Shown: positions 15,328 to 24,396 of the stretch, piece after piece
Layout: every line of letters starts with the position of its first letter
Position numbering within the stretch: the first letter of the stretch is position 1
Source of the DNA: E44-bin89 sp964480145
GTDB lineage: Bacteria > Chloroflexota > Dehalococcoidia > Dehalococcoidales > RBG-16-60-22
Assembly (NCBI GenBank): GCA_964480145.1
Contig: CAYZOI010000001.1
Location: 1 to 64,000, forward strand
Direction of reading: 5' to 3'
Length of the DNA: 64,000 nucleotides
The notes under the pieces: model-generated
Databases searched by the model: none
Seen by the model: only the letters and a program-made list of their open reading frames with translations
Told to the model about the DNA's origin: nothing
Made by a program: the position numbers and the translations under genes

Positions 15328-16188
15328 TTACGCTTTCAACGACTTCAACACTTCGTTAACCGTCTGCTCGTCAGTTGAAGCGCCGGCGGTTACGCCGATA
15401 TGACGTTTGCCTTCCAGCCAGGAAGTCTGGATTTCAGCGGCGGTTTCTACCAGATGCGTCTTCGTTATCTGAGAGCATAACTCAGCCAGACGATTGGTAT
15501 TAGCGCTGTGGTGCCCGCCGACAACAAGCATCATGTCCATCTGGCCGGCCAGTTCGATGGCGGCTGCCTGACGTTCCCTTATATCGTGACAGATGGTGTC
15601 AATAAGACGCATCTCCGAATCCCGGATAAAAGCCGTATCAATCAGTTTCCTGATGAAAGCGGTGAATTGGATCGGCACCTGGGTGGTCTGGGATAAAATT
15701 CCGATGCGGCGCGGTACCTGCCCCAGATTGGCAACAAATTTGTCATCCAGTGCCGCTATACCCTTTCCTCTGGTCCAGCCAAGAATACCCCTGACCTCCG
15801 GATGTTCGGCACCACCGAAAATAACCACCAGAAAGCCGGCTTCCGTCAGCCTGCGAGCGGCCACCTGCGCCCGAAGTACAAACGGACAGGTGGTGCTGAT
15901 GATTTCGATATGCCTGGCTCTGATTTCCTCCTCCATTTGCGGGCTTATGCCGTGAGAGCTGGTTACCACCACATCGCCGCGAATATCGACTACATTTTTG
16001 GCTACCTGCACACCGATTTCCGATAGCTTTTGTAATACCTGCCGGTTATGCACCACTGCCCCCAGTGTTTCCACACCGCCACGCTCGCGGGCCACTTTCT
16101 CCAGTATGTCAATGGCCCGCTTCACACCGAAGCAAAAACCTATCTTGTCCGCCTTTTCAATTATCATCCGGTCATTTTTGTCCGTCAC
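15328..16188 (-). CDS. ispH: 4-hydroxy-3-methylbut-2-enyl diphosphate reductase
   Basis: IspH is the last enzyme of the methylerythritol phosphate pathway and makes IPP and DMAPP using a 4Fe-4S cluster. The three cysteine ligands sit in GFCFGVKRAID, STTCPFVLRA and DTICHDIRERQ, and the HNRQVLQKL, TSSHGISP and VVGGHHSANTNRL motifs are intact. Length is about 286 residues, within the family range. The start is uncertain between a GTG at 16188, which overlaps the end of plsC, and an ATG at 16167 just after it; neither has a strong ribosome site, so coupling to plsC is likely. Confidence 0.94.
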   Translation of the reverse strand: MTDKNDRMIIEKADKIGFCFGVKRAIDILEKVARERGGVETLGAVVHNRQVLQKLSEIGVQVAKNVVDIRGDVVVTSSHGISPQMEEEIRARHIEIISTTCPFVLRAQVAARRLTEAGFLVVIFGGAEHPEVRGILGWTRGKGIAALDDKFVANLGQVPRRIGILSQTTQVPIQFTAFIRKLIDTAFIRDSEMRLIDTICHDIRERQAAAIELAGQMDMMLVVGGHHSANTNRLAELCSQITKTHLVETAAEIQTSWLEGKRHIGVTAGASTDEQTVNEVLKSLKA

Positions 16189-16813
16189 TGTATTGCCCCC
16201 GGTACTCTTCGGGCAACAGTTCAGCAATACGTCCCATTATGGAATGGGTGAACTCTGCAAGCTGCACCCGGGTCACTTTGCCGTTTACCGATGAAAGGTT
16301 AAACGGGCAACCGATATTCACCGTGACTTTGGGACGGCGCAACCACCAGGTCAAGCCCGTTATCTTTTCAGTGCCGTGAATTCCCACCGGCAATATAGGC
16401 ACACCGTTACGCACCGCAATGAGCGCGGCGCCGGAAAAAGCGTCAATCATCTGCCCTTCCAGGCTGCGCCGGCCCTCCGGAAAGACAATCAGCGCCATTC
16501 CCTCGCCGAACCACCGCTCGGCAAAGCGCAGCACATCCCGGTTCATACCGCCGCGCCGTATCGGAAAAGCGCCGTAGTTGCCGACAATGTACTTCTTAAT
16601 CCGGGTACGGAATAATTCCTCCTTGGCCAGAAACATCGACCGCCTTTTGATACTGAGGCCCATTATCGGCGGGTCGGTCAGGCTCATGTGGTTCGCCGCC
16701 ACCAGTAACGGCCCCTCAGCCGGAATATGCTCCCGCCCCAGCACCCGCCAGCGAGTAAAGAGGAACAGAACCACCCGGGTAAAAAAACGGCCTACGTAAT
16801 ATATCCAGTGCAT
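16172..16813 (-). CDS. plsC: 1-acyl-sn-glycerol-3-phosphate acyltransferase
   Basis: PlsC transfers an acyl chain to lysophosphatidic acid at the membrane, giving phosphatidic acid. The 213-residue protein has an N-terminal hydrophobic helix (VVLFLF), the catalytic NHMSLTDPP motif (HX4D), GAFPIRRGG and the substrate-binding FPEGRRS motif. The ATG at 16813 has TAGAG six bases upstream; a TTG ten codons earlier sits on the -10 box and is excluded. The gene end overlaps the probable ispH start. PlsY, another enzyme of phospholipid synthesis, is encoded at 42.6-43.4 kb. Confidence 0.92.
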   Translation of the reverse strand: MHWIYYVGRFFTRVVLFLFTRWRVLGREHIPAEGPLLVAANHMSLTDPPIMGLSIKRRSMFLAKEELFRTRIKKYIVGNYGAFPIRRGGMNRDVLRFAERWFGEGMALIVFPEGRRSLEGQMIDAFSGAALIAVRNGVPILPVGIHGTEKITGLTWWLRRPKVTVNIGCPFNLSSVNGKVTRVQLAEFTHSIMGRIAELLPEEYRGQYSDGQK

Positions 16814-16842
16814 TTTGTACTCTACAAAAACTGTACTTTTCA

Positions 16843-16871
16843 ATTATAACGGCGAGCCAGGCTAAAAACAA
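16843..16871 (-). promoter_or_regulatory. Promoter of plsC-ispH
   Basis: On the minus strand TTGTTT (16871-16866) is followed after 17 bases by a perfect TATAAT (16848-16843). It lies between feoB and plsC and predicts a leader of about 23 bases. Confidence 0.65.
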
Positions 16872-16897
16872 TTGATAAGGGCAACCACGCATTAGAG

Positions 16898-18664
16898 CTA
16901 GAGAATCACGTTCAGCAGCCCGCCCACGGCGAGGGATGCGATAATCATGACGGCAGACGCTTTGAGCAGCCCCTTCACACCCAGCTCCCGGAAAAGCACC
17001 ACGAAGGTGGCGATGCAGGGAAAGAACATCGCCAGAACTACACAGCCGATAACCAGCTGCCCCGAGGTTAGCGCCAGCGGTGCCAGCATGCCCACGGCCA
17101 CGTCTTTGCGCAGGAAGCCTACCGCCAGCGCCACCACCGCTTCCTTGGGCAAACCCAGCAGGCCGGTGACGACCGGTGCCGTGAAATTGGCGATAGCATC
17201 GAAAACACCCAGTGCGTACAGTATGTTTATCACCAGAACGGCGCCCAGAATAATCGGGATGGCCTCGCGCAGAAAACCATGAACCCTGAGCCACAGCTTC
17301 TGCAGCACGGTCCGCCACGGCGGCATTCGATAGGGCGGTATCTCGATTAACAGCTCGGGGCTGAATCCCTTAACCATGCGGTTGAGAATAAAGCCAAGGA
17401 CTATCCAGACGAGAAACAGGGTGCCGTAGACAATGGCAACATATTGCAGGCCCCGCTCCCCCACCAGGCCGAAGACCATTGCCTGCAACGCGGCACAGGG
17501 CACGGCGATAGAGATAAGCGTGGCCGCGATGAACCTCTCCCGTTTGCTTTCCAGTATCCTTGTCGCCAGAACTGCCGGCACGTTGCAGCCGAGTCCCAGC
17601 AGCGTGGGAATAATAGCATAGCCGTGAAGTCCCAGCCGGTGCATGATGGTATCCATAAGCACGGCCAGACGCGGCAGGTAACCGACGTCCTCCAGCAGCC
17701 CGAGCACCAGATAGAAAGCGATGATATAGGGGAGTACCATGGCAAAAGGCACATAGAGCCCGGTGGTCAGCAGGCCAAACGATTCTATGTAATTGACTTC
17801 ACCAACGATGGTACTGCCAAGCAGCACGTCATGGAGAATACCAGAGCCTCCCATAAGATTGCTGAAAAAAAGTATCACCGGCGTCCAGAGGTGCTCGAAC
17901 AGGGGGTCCAGAACATAGCCAATCAGGCTCTCCCCGATGAAGCGGATGCCGAGGAACATGCCAACGAGAACCACCGCGGCGATTATAATTCCGGTAAAGG
18001 GACGGACACTGGCATCCTCCAGGCGCTCCAGCCAGGTATGGTGACGGTGGGTGACACGCTGCACGTGTTCCACAATGTTGCCAATCGCCTGCCAGCGCTC
18101 ATCATGACTGCGAGGCGGCAATCCTGGCACGCTGGCTACAGGAATACTCTCTACCAGTTCCTTTATTCCCTGCCCGGTTATCGCCACTGTGGGGATAACC
18201 GGGACGCCGAGCAGCTCTTCAAGCCGTTTTAAATCAATGCTTATGCCGCGGTGGCCGGTGTCGTCCCACATATTCAGGGCGACGACCATCGGAACGCCTT
18301 TTTCCAGCAACTGGAGCGTCAGGTTGAGGTTTCTCTCCAGGTTGGTGGCATCAACCACATTGATGACCACATCGCCGGTGGCGAGCATTCGCAAAGCGAT
18401 TTCTTCCGCCTCACAGGTTGGTTCCAAGCCGTAGGTCCCGGGCACATCAACCACTTCCGCCGTATCGTCCCCGACCTTCATCTGTCCATGCGTGTAACCA
18501 ACCGTGGTGCCGGGATAGTTGGAGGCGATAACCCGCACGCCGGTCATTCGTGAAAAAACGACACTCTTGCCAACATTGGGGTTGCCCATGAGGAGGATTT
18601 GTTTCAGGCCGCCCTTCTTCCCCCGGCGCTTTTTAACGTGTTTTCCCGTGCCGTGACATGCCAT
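16898..18664 (-). CDS. feoB: Ferrous iron transporter FeoB
   Basis: FeoB imports Fe(II) through the cytoplasmic membrane under control of an N-terminal G domain. In this 588-residue protein, residues 22-180 are the G domain: GNPNVGKS at 27-34, a TT in switch I, DVPGTYG at 73-79 and NMWD at 131-134. The membrane part starts near residue 220 and includes LPRLAVLMDTIMHRLGLHG and the GLGCNVPAVLATR gate motif. It is at the short end of the family but has a complete C-terminus. It follows feoA by 15 bases with a GGAGAGGGAGA site, in a fur-feoA-feoB operon. Confidence 0.96.
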   Translation of the reverse strand: MACHGTGKHVKKRRGKKGGLKQILLMGNPNVGKSVVFSRMTGVRVIASNYPGTTVGYTHGQMKVGDDTAEVVDVPGTYGLEPTCEAEEIALRMLATGDVVINVVDATNLERNLNLTLQLLEKGVPMVVALNMWDDTGHRGISIDLKRLEELLGVPVIPTVAITGQGIKELVESIPVASVPGLPPRSHDERWQAIGNIVEHVQRVTHRHHTWLERLEDASVRPFTGIIIAAVVLVGMFLGIRFIGESLIGYVLDPLFEHLWTPVILFFSNLMGGSGILHDVLLGSTIVGEVNYIESFGLLTTGLYVPFAMVLPYIIAFYLVLGLLEDVGYLPRLAVLMDTIMHRLGLHGYAIIPTLLGLGCNVPAVLATRILESKRERFIAATLISIAVPCAALQAMVFGLVGERGLQYVAIVYGTLFLVWIVLGFILNRMVKGFSPELLIEIPPYRMPPWRTVLQKLWLRVHGFLREAIPIILGAVLVINILYALGVFDAIANFTAPVVTGLLGLPKEAVVALAVGFLRKDVAVGMLAPLALTSGQLVIGCVVLAMFFPCIATFVVLFRELGVKGLLKASAVMIIASLAVGGLLNVIL

Positions 18665-18679
18665 TCTCCCTCTCCTTCA

Positions 18680-18925
18680 TCACTGCTCTAGCTCAACGAT
18701 AATTTTACTCGCCATGCCGAAACCAATCGCCAGCCGGGTACTGCCCAGCTGCACAGTTACCGGCCCCCGCATCAGCATCGAACTGACCTTGGTAATCTTT
18801 TTACCCGGCCTGATACCCAGAGCGTTGAGACGGCTCACCAGTCCTGCTCCACCATCGATTTGCATCACTCTGCCACTCTGGCCGGGATACATTTGCCTCA
18901 GATTTATCTGCTTTTTTTCGGTCAT
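18680..18925 (-). CDS. feoA: FeoA SH3-like iron transport protein
   Basis: FeoA is a small cytoplasmic SH3-like partner of FeoB. The 81-residue frame shows the family pattern: LRQMYPGQSGRVMQIDGG, SRLNALGIRPGKKI, RGPVTVQLGSTRLAIGF and MASKIIVE. It lies between fur and feoB on the same strand, with AAAAGGTG upstream of the start. Context and length make the call secure. Confidence 0.94.
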   Translation of the reverse strand: MTEKKQINLRQMYPGQSGRVMQIDGGAGLVSRLNALGIRPGKKITKVSSMLMRGPVTVQLGSTRLAIGFGMASKIIVELEQ

Positions 18926-18956
18926 ATGTCACCTTTTCTACAGAACCACGTCGCCC

Positions 18957-19379
18957 CTACCGCCGGGCCCGCTGACACCGGGCGCAGTAGCCGGCAACAC
19001 GTATTTCCGTTTCTTCAATTTCGAAGCCTTTTGCTTCCGGAACTTCCTTTTTCAGATAGCTCGACAATGGGTAGCTGAATTCAATAACGCGTCCACAGCC
19101 AAGGCAGACCAGATGATAGTGTTCCCTGGTCGGCTTTACCTCATAATGATGATGGTTCTCACCGAAATGCAGCTCATCTATCAGGTCCAGCTCCTTCATC
19201 ATCTGCAGGGTGCGATAGACTGTGGAGAGGCTGAGGCGCGGCTCCTTTTCACGGGCGCGACGAAATATCTCATCGGCGTCAAGGTGCCCCTGCCCCCGAC
19301 GGATAATATCCATAATCAGGGCTCGCTGGCGAGTAGACCTCTTCCCGGCCCCATTCAGTTTTCTGCTACCCGTTGTCAT
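18957..19379 (-). CDS. Fur-family metal-dependent regulator
   Basis: This 140-residue protein has the two-domain Fur layout. The winged helix spans residues 15-80 (TRQRALIMDIIRR, LDADEIFRRAR, LSLSTVYRTLQMM), and the dimer/metal domain follows with HFGENHHHYEV, HYHLVCLGCGRVIEF and GYCARCQ. The two CxxC pairs form the structural zinc site. As the first gene before feoA and feoB it is most likely the iron regulator of its own operon; Zur or PerR identity is less likely from context. A perfect 9-1-9 palindrome lies just downstream of the promoter -10 box upstream of its start. Confidence 0.92.
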   Translation of the reverse strand: MTTGSRKLNGAGKRSTRQRALIMDIIRRGQGHLDADEIFRRAREKEPRLSLSTVYRTLQMMKELDLIDELHFGENHHHYEVKPTREHYHLVCLGCGRVIEFSYPLSSYLKKEVPEAKGFEIEETEIRVAGYCARCQRARR

Positions 19380-19408
19380 TTCATTGCCACCCTTAATATC
19401 TTAATGCT

Positions 19409-19460
19409 ATTGCAAATCATTTGCAATAATAATTATATATCATATGCCGTTTCCCGTCAA
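19409..19460 (-). promoter_or_regulatory. fur-feoAB promoter with Fur-type operator
   Basis: On the minus strand TTGACG (19460-19455), a 17-base spacer and TATAAT (19437-19432) are followed by ATTGCAAAT-n-ATTTGCAAT (19427-19409), a perfect 19-base inverted repeat covering the expected transcription start. Its shape is that of a Fur-family box, so repression of the operon by its own first product is the natural reading. Confidence 0.85.
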
Positions 19461-19483
19461 TTGGAAAGCCTTTCCAGTGTTTA

Positions 19484-20716
19484 TCACCGCTTGTGCAGCG
19501 CCGAAGCCCAGGAGAAAATGATGATGGCGATTACTATAACCACAGCCGAATTAACCAGCAGCATGGTTGGTGCTCCCCAGAAGCTGGCACCGGCGCCGGT
19601 GAGCAGGTTGCCCAGTGGCAGTGTGCCAACGGCAAACGCACGTGCCCCGGAAACCCTGCCTCGCATTTCCTCCGTAGACCACATCAGCAGCAGTGACTGA
19701 ATAAGCACCATGCACATCCCCTGATTCAGTCCGGCTACAACCAGAATAATCAGAGACAGGGAAAAGAGGCGCGAGAAGGCGAAGAGCACCAGCATGGTCG
19801 GCCAGGCAATGGTTACCGCCACCAGCAGCCTTCCTCGACGTATCGAATAGGGCATTATAGCGACCAGGAACGGACCAACCGTATTACCAAGTCCAATCGC
19901 CGCCATGAGCTGGCTATAGCCAATTACCCCGGTGTGCAGAACATCCCGGGCAAATACCGGAATCAGGGTGAACCAGTACGGAAAGACAAAGAGGTTCACC
20001 AGGGCCGCAATCAGTATCAGTGCGGAAAGAGCCCGGTCCTGTCCCAAGTAGCGGAAGTCTGCCACCAGGCTCTGCCACATTGATTCCCGAGCCACCGGCA
20101 CGAGTGGAGGTTCGATTTTCATTGGCAAAAGAGATAGAAAAGATAAGCAGAAGCTGGCGGCAACCAAGGCGAAGCAACCGCTGGCCCCGATAACCTCGAG
20201 CAGGCTCCCGCCGAGAAGCGGCCCCAGTATAGTGGTACTGCCCTGCGCTACAAACAGGAGAGAAATGGCCGCGACCACGTGGTGTCTTTTCACGATATCG
20301 GCAGCGGCGGCATGCCGGGTGGAATAATCAAATGTGTATGATACGCCACCTACCAGGGTGAACAGAAAGAGATGCCATACCTCAAGCTGTGAGGTCTGGA
20401 ATAACGCCATGATAATCAGGGCGCTGACAGCGTAAACCACCTGCACTGCGATAAGAATCTTACGCCTGTTAAAGCGGTCGGCAATGGTACCACAGAAAGG
20501 TCCCAGCAGCATGGAAACAAAACGACAGGCCCCCAGCAGACCAACCAGCAAAGGGGAATCCGTCATCTCCAGAACCAGCCAGGCACCGACCACCGTTTCC
20601 ATCCAGCGGCCAATAAAAGTACCCATTGAAGAGATGAAAAGAAGGCGGAACTGCGGATAGTGCCAGGCGGCCAGAAACTGGCGGCGTTCCGTGGAGGGGG
20701 CTTCAGCTTCAGACAA
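19484..20716 (-). CDS. MFS transporter (MFS_3/EntS-like)
   Basis: This 410-residue protein has about twelve hydrophobic helices and the MFS signature GTIADRFNRRK in the loop between helices 2 and 3. The start SSMGTFIGRWMETVVGAWLVLEM resembles the MFS_3 group, which includes exporters of siderophores and macrolides. It is at the end of a run after the patatin gene (18-base gap) and just before fur on the same strand, but the fur promoter separates them. A siderophore role would be attractive beside feoAB, but is only an inference. It starts with TTG after a GGGGG stretch. Confidence 0.85.
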   Translation of the reverse strand: MSEAEAPSTERRQFLAAWHYPQFRLLFISSMGTFIGRWMETVVGAWLVLEMTDSPLLVGLLGACRFVSMLLGPFCGTIADRFNRRKILIAVQVVYAVSALIIMALFQTSQLEVWHLFLFTLVGGVSYTFDYSTRHAAAADIVKRHHVVAAISLLFVAQGSTTILGPLLGGSLLEVIGASGCFALVAASFCLSFLSLLPMKIEPPLVPVARESMWQSLVADFRYLGQDRALSALILIAALVNLFVFPYWFTLIPVFARDVLHTGVIGYSQLMAAIGLGNTVGPFLVAIMPYSIRRGRLLVAVTIAWPTMLVLFAFSRLFSLSLIILVVAGLNQGMCMVLIQSLLLMWSTEEMRGRVSGARAFAVGTLPLGNLLTGAGASFWGAPTMLLVNSAVVIVIAIIIFSWASALHKR

Positions 20717-20734
20717 TATCAGCCCCCACAGGCC

Positions 20735-21553
20735 TCAGGCCCCCAACCTGTTTTTAATTTCGGGCATGGCTTTTTGTGCCGCCAGTTCACCCTGCTTGAT
20801 GCACTCCCGGGCATGATGGTAATCACCCGCCCCGATATGCGCAACGTCCGGTTCAATCACGACGTCGGCTTTTTCCAAACCCGACCTCACCAGCGAATAG
20901 GTGCCAATGTGTATGGATTGAACCAGGACATGGAGGATATTTGGCTCCCTGGCGCCCTTCGTGCTTCTCTCAATTGATTGGTGTGCCCGGTCAAGCACGT
21001 CGGGGATAACATTGACCGCAATGATGAAATCGGCGCCCATTTCTCTGGCAAGGCTCACCGGCACCGGGTTGGTCAGGCTGCCATCCACCAGGTGTCTGCC
21101 TCTCCGCTTCACCACGGTGAATATCCCCGGCAGGGAAATGCTGGCCCTGACCGCTTCTACCACGGAACCCCGGTCGAGCACAACCGCTTCCCCGGTATCA
21201 ATATCGGTCGCGGTGCAGGCGAACGGTATCAGTAAATCGCTGAATTTGATATTGCCGCCGAGGAGCGAGGTCAGCAGGTTGCTGAACTTCTTCCCCTTGA
21301 TGAGCCCGGTCCTGGGCAGGGCTGGGTCAATGAACTGGGTCAGCCTGCGCCGTGAAAGTTCGATGGTTTTTTCTTTGATGAGGCCGACGTTTATGCCCCG
21401 CGCATAGAGCGAACCAACCGCGGCCCCGACGCTCGTGCCGGCAATCAGGTCAATGGGAATGCCCTCTTTCTCCAGAACGGTCAGTACACCGATATGCGCC
21501 ATTCCCCGCACCGCACCACCCCCCATTGCCAGTCCGACCTTTGGCTTCGGCAA
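20735..21553 (-). CDS. Patatin-like phospholipase
   Basis: This 272-residue protein is a patatin/RssA-type serine hydrolase acting on lipid acyl esters. It shows the oxyanion loop MGGGAVRGMAHIGVL, the nucleophile motif GTSVGA with the catalytic serine near residue 41, and the dyad aspartate in LVDGSLTNPVPV. No signal peptide or membrane helix is obvious, so it probably works on the cytoplasmic face. It starts at TTG overlapping the stop of the preceding MauE-like gene, with GAGGAGGGG upstream. Confidence 0.9.
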   Translation of the reverse strand: MPKPKVGLAMGGGAVRGMAHIGVLTVLEKEGIPIDLIAGTSVGAAVGSLYARGINVGLIKEKTIELSRRRLTQFIDPALPRTGLIKGKKFSNLLTSLLGGNIKFSDLLIPFACTATDIDTGEAVVLDRGSVVEAVRASISLPGIFTVVKRRGRHLVDGSLTNPVPVSLAREMGADFIIAVNVIPDVLDRAHQSIERSTKGAREPNILHVLVQSIHIGTYSLVRSGLEKADVVIEPDVAHIGAGDYHHARECIKQGELAAQKAMPEIKNRLGA

Positions 21554-22021
21554 TTAACCCCTCCTCAAGAACCAGGGACTGATATTGACGATTTTGCCCC
21601 GGTAATAGAACAAAATCATGATGCCAAGGATAAGCATCACAATATCGATATAAAGCGCGCCGGCGATAGACAGCTTTAACTGTACCCATCTTTCCGCCTC
21701 ACCAAAACAGCCGCAGGGCTTGTCGCCAAGCCCCTGAATGAGCAGTATGGTGTTATTGGCAATCAGGCCGACGGTAAGTGCCAGCGCAAAGGAAGCCACC
21801 AGTCGGGCGATACTGCCGGTGATGAGGAGCACGCCAATTAAAATCTCGACGCTGGGCAACCACCGGAAAATGAACTTGTCCAGCGCGATGGGCAGGAACT
21901 CCGGAAAAACGAAAATGACAAACGAATCCGTCTGGCTGAGAGTTTTCCCCAGACCGGCGGCCAGAAAAATAAGGCCCAGAATAATACCCGCGCCGATAGC
22001 TAACCAGTTAGCACGTGTCAT
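21554..22021 (-). CDS. MauE/DoxX-family membrane protein
   Basis: This 155-residue protein has four hydrophobic helices (about residues 5-25, 48-70, 73-95, 120-142) and the loop CGCFGEAERW, which is typical of the MauE branch of the DoxX superfamily. MauE helps methylamine dehydrogenase maturation, apparently in disulfide handling; many bacteria carry orphans of unknown role. I place the start at the ATG ending at 22021, eleven bases after GAGG. The downstream patatin gene overlaps its stop codon. Confidence 0.78.
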   Translation of the reverse strand: MTRANWLAIGAGIILGLIFLAAGLGKTLSQTDSFVIFVFPEFLPIALDKFIFRWLPSVEILIGVLLITGSIARLVASFALALTVGLIANNTILLIQGLGDKPCGCFGEAERWVQLKLSIAGALYIDIVMLILGIMILFYYRGKIVNISPWFLRRG

Positions 22022-22069
22022 GATATCACACACCTCAATTGTTTGTGTTTCCGGTGGCGGGCCAGCCCC

Positions 22070-23680
22070 TCATCCCCACAGTTCTTCGATGTCTTTTTCC
22101 GCCTGTTTCCCGCCTTCGGCCTTTCCCGCAGTAAGAAATTCCTTATAAGACTGTGGTGAGCCGTACTCCCTCGTCTGGATGACCACCGGCATCGGCACGG
22201 CATGTCCGAAAATGAGCGCCTGCTGTTTTGACTCCAGCCGGGAGAGCACCGATTTCAGAGCACCTTTGCCGGAAACACCGGCGAGGACACTGTCAACATC
22301 CCGCTCGTTGTCGAGCAGGCAGGTGATTTTGGTGCCCATCTGCGACATCACCTCAGCGTCTATGCCGCTGGGACGCTGGTCAATGACCAGCAGTGTTACA
22401 TTGTATTTTCTCATCTCGCGGGCGATAGTGCCGAAAATGGTCCGGGCGGCAACCTCCGGGTTCAGAAACCGGTGTGCCTCTTCAATGGTTATGACCAGCG
22501 GCTTGGGCTTGGTGGTCTCCTCACCCATCGCCTTCTCCATCCGGTCGCGGTACTGGGAGTGAATCCGCCGCGTCAACAGATTGGCCACCAGAATGTAGGC
22601 GGTGGTATCGGTGTAGCGGCCAAACTCCAGGACGACGTTTATGCCCCGGTCAAGGTATTCCAGAACGCGCGCGACCGCATTATCCGGGGCCTGGGGCTCG
22701 ATGAAAGGGAGGCGGCTTATCGTGGCCAGTCCCCTCTTTAAATTCTGAAAGGTGCTTTCGTGGATAGCCAACTCATTTAATAACCGACTGGTTTCCTCGG
22801 AATCGGGCATGTCTGCGGCCTGCTGCAGCCAGTTCCTGCCGAATCGACGCCGCAACTGGTAAATGGCTTCCACGGCCGGCTCGGTGAGGTTCAGGGTCTG
22901 GCGCAGCAGCGCCATGTCCTCCGGCTCTATCTCATCGTAGCCAATCCGGACAACAAAATCGGTGCTCACCTTTCTCCGTCGCGAGCTTTCCTCGTCAAGG
23001 GTGAACACTGCCACCTTCGAGGGAAATAGCTGCTTCAATCCCTTGACGGAACGCCCCCCCTCGCTCGTCCCCGCCCAGCCGTACTCGTTGTGCATGTCGA
23101 AAATCAAATTCACCGCGGCGCTCTTCTGCAGCATGCCGATGAGCAGGATGCGGGTGAGGAATGTCTTGCCCGTGCCGCTCTTGCCGAAGATGCCGTTGGA
23201 GCGTTTGACCAGTTCCGGCAGGTCGAGGCATATCTTGGTCTCCATATCGAGCGGCGTTCCCACGTAAAACCTCTTTTCGTCCTCGCCGCCGAAGACGAGC
23301 TCAACATCCGCCTGCGAGGCCAGGTTGACCACCGAGAAATGGCTGGGCACGGTTTTTACCGGCTTCGGCCCTTCTACCAGGTCCGCCACGTCGCCGCTGA
23401 TGGTGAGCATGGGTAGTACGTGCAGGATACCGTAGGTGCTCGTGCCGGAGAGCACTTCAGAAACAAAGGGATCTGTAATATCGGGCGGCGTCAGCGTAAA
23501 CCGCGGGTCAATGACGCCCAGCTCGATATCGGTTATCATGCCGAAAAAGCGCTGTCTCTGCCCCTCTATGGTGACGTAGCGACCTACCGCCATGTCCTCC
23601 ACCGATACCGTCCCATCGAGCTTTACCTCAACGCCGCTCTCCAGCGAGCCGGAGACAACAACGCCCAATCTATCCGTCAT
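22070..23680 (-). CDS. herA: HerA-type DNA translocase ATPase
   Basis: HerA is a hexameric FtsK-like ATPase that works with the NurA nuclease in DNA end resection, best known from archaea. In this 536-residue protein residues 1-100 are a HAS-barrel domain, Walker A is GKSGTGKT at 166-173, the Walker B region is LVITIEEAHRFLNPE, and LLVIDQRPSGID with an arginine follows. The C-terminal QALIFGHAVPMPVVIQTRE is typical. It overlaps the preceding HAS-barrel gene by four bases (ATGA), and nurA lies 2.2 kb upstream on the same strand. Confidence 0.94.
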   Translation of the reverse strand: MTDRLGVVVSGSLESGVEVKLDGTVSVEDMAVGRYVTIEGQRQRFFGMITDIELGVIDPRFTLTPPDITDPFVSEVLSGTSTYGILHVLPMLTISGDVADLVEGPKPVKTVPSHFSVVNLASQADVELVFGGEDEKRFYVGTPLDMETKICLDLPELVKRSNGIFGKSGTGKTFLTRILLIGMLQKSAAVNLIFDMHNEYGWAGTSEGGRSVKGLKQLFPSKVAVFTLDEESSRRRKVSTDFVVRIGYDEIEPEDMALLRQTLNLTEPAVEAIYQLRRRFGRNWLQQAADMPDSEETSRLLNELAIHESTFQNLKRGLATISRLPFIEPQAPDNAVARVLEYLDRGINVVLEFGRYTDTTAYILVANLLTRRIHSQYRDRMEKAMGEETTKPKPLVITIEEAHRFLNPEVAARTIFGTIAREMRKYNVTLLVIDQRPSGIDAEVMSQMGTKITCLLDNERDVDSVLAGVSGKGALKSVLSRLESKQQALIFGHAVPMPVVIQTREYGSPQSYKEFLTAGKAEGGKQAEKDIEELWG

Positions 23681-24282
23681 TTCAGCCTCCCCAGAATCGC
23701 TCTGAGCTGATTGAACTGCCCGCCGAGCATAACGGCCAGCTCTTTGCCCGCCGCCACCAGAAAGCCGCGCGGGTCTTCCTGCGACTGGCTCATCAGGCGC
23801 AGGGCAGCGGGCACGATTTCGTCAACGGCTACGGGCAGATGAGCGCTCACCAGCATATTTAGAAACGCCAGCGACCGCCCAAACTCTTTTATCTCATCGG
23901 TAGAACACTGATAGACAAAGTCGTGGAGTCGCGCCGGACCGGGCGGCAGGTACTGGTTTATATTGTCCCCTATTTTATGTCCCACCACCAGCGCGCTGAA
24001 CTCGCTGCGGAGCAGTTTTGAAAGCTGAGGGCTGGACTGGTAGATGGCCGCCTCGCTATCCTCATCTTTGCCGCGGGCGATGGGCCTTCTCCCCGGCTCC
24101 AGGCTGCCGGTGGTAGCGTGGTAGACGATGCCGTAGATGTCCAGCTCACCGTCTTTCGTTTTCACCAGGCTGCCCAGAGGCGGCAGCTCATAAAGCTCGT
24201 AGCACTGCGCGGTAAAGCCCGCCGTGCTGGCTTCTATAATTTCACCGACTCTATCTGCTAAACTGGAGTTAATCAGTCTCAC
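23677..24282 (-). CDS. HAS-barrel domain protein coupled to HerA
   Basis: This 201-residue protein starts with a beta-rich segment like the HAS barrel at the HerA N-terminus (VGEIIEASTAGFTAQCYEL, PPLGSLVKT, DIYGIVYHATTGS), followed by a helical C-terminal half. No catalytic motif is seen. Its stop overlaps the herA start (ATGA), so it is made together with HerA and may be an adaptor between HerA and NurA. That role is an inference from position. Confidence 0.75.
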   Translation of the reverse strand: MRLINSSLADRVGEIIEASTAGFTAQCYELYELPPLGSLVKTKDGELDIYGIVYHATTGSLEPGRRPIARGKDEDSEAAIYQSSPQLSKLLRSEFSALVVGHKIGDNINQYLPPGPARLHDFVYQCSTDEIKEFGRSLAFLNMLVSAHLPVAVDEIVPAALRLMSQSQEDPRGFLVAAGKELAVMLGGQFNQLRAILGRLK

Positions 24283-24299
24283 CTCCTGTGGTACTCTAT

Positions 24300-24375
24300 T
24301 CCCTCTTTGGAAAAGGGGGATAAAGGGGGATTTGCAATCCCTCTCAATCTCCCTTCAGGAAAGGGAGAGGTCAAA
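24300..24375. repeat. Palindromic intergenic repeat, copy 1
   Basis: The stretch holds two hairpin-capable units: GGGATT-TGC-AATCCC and TCTCCCTT-CAGGA-AAGGGAGA. It ends in GAGGTCAAATCTCTCTTA, which closely resembles the end of a second block at 25673-25735. The two blocks flank the AT-rich DUF2130 gene and the 21-residue ORF. Confidence 0.6.
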
Positions 24376-24396
24376 TCTCTCTTATTCTACTGTCTC

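Noticed and set aside
16716..17318. Second minus-strand frame inside feoB
   Set aside because: It overlaps the intact FeoB C-terminus in another frame and has no recognisable motifs; feoB itself is complete.
20735..21553. Patatin as a CBASS-type effector
   Set aside because: No nucleotidyl cyclase or other CBASS gene is nearby; it sits behind a MauE/DoxX gene.
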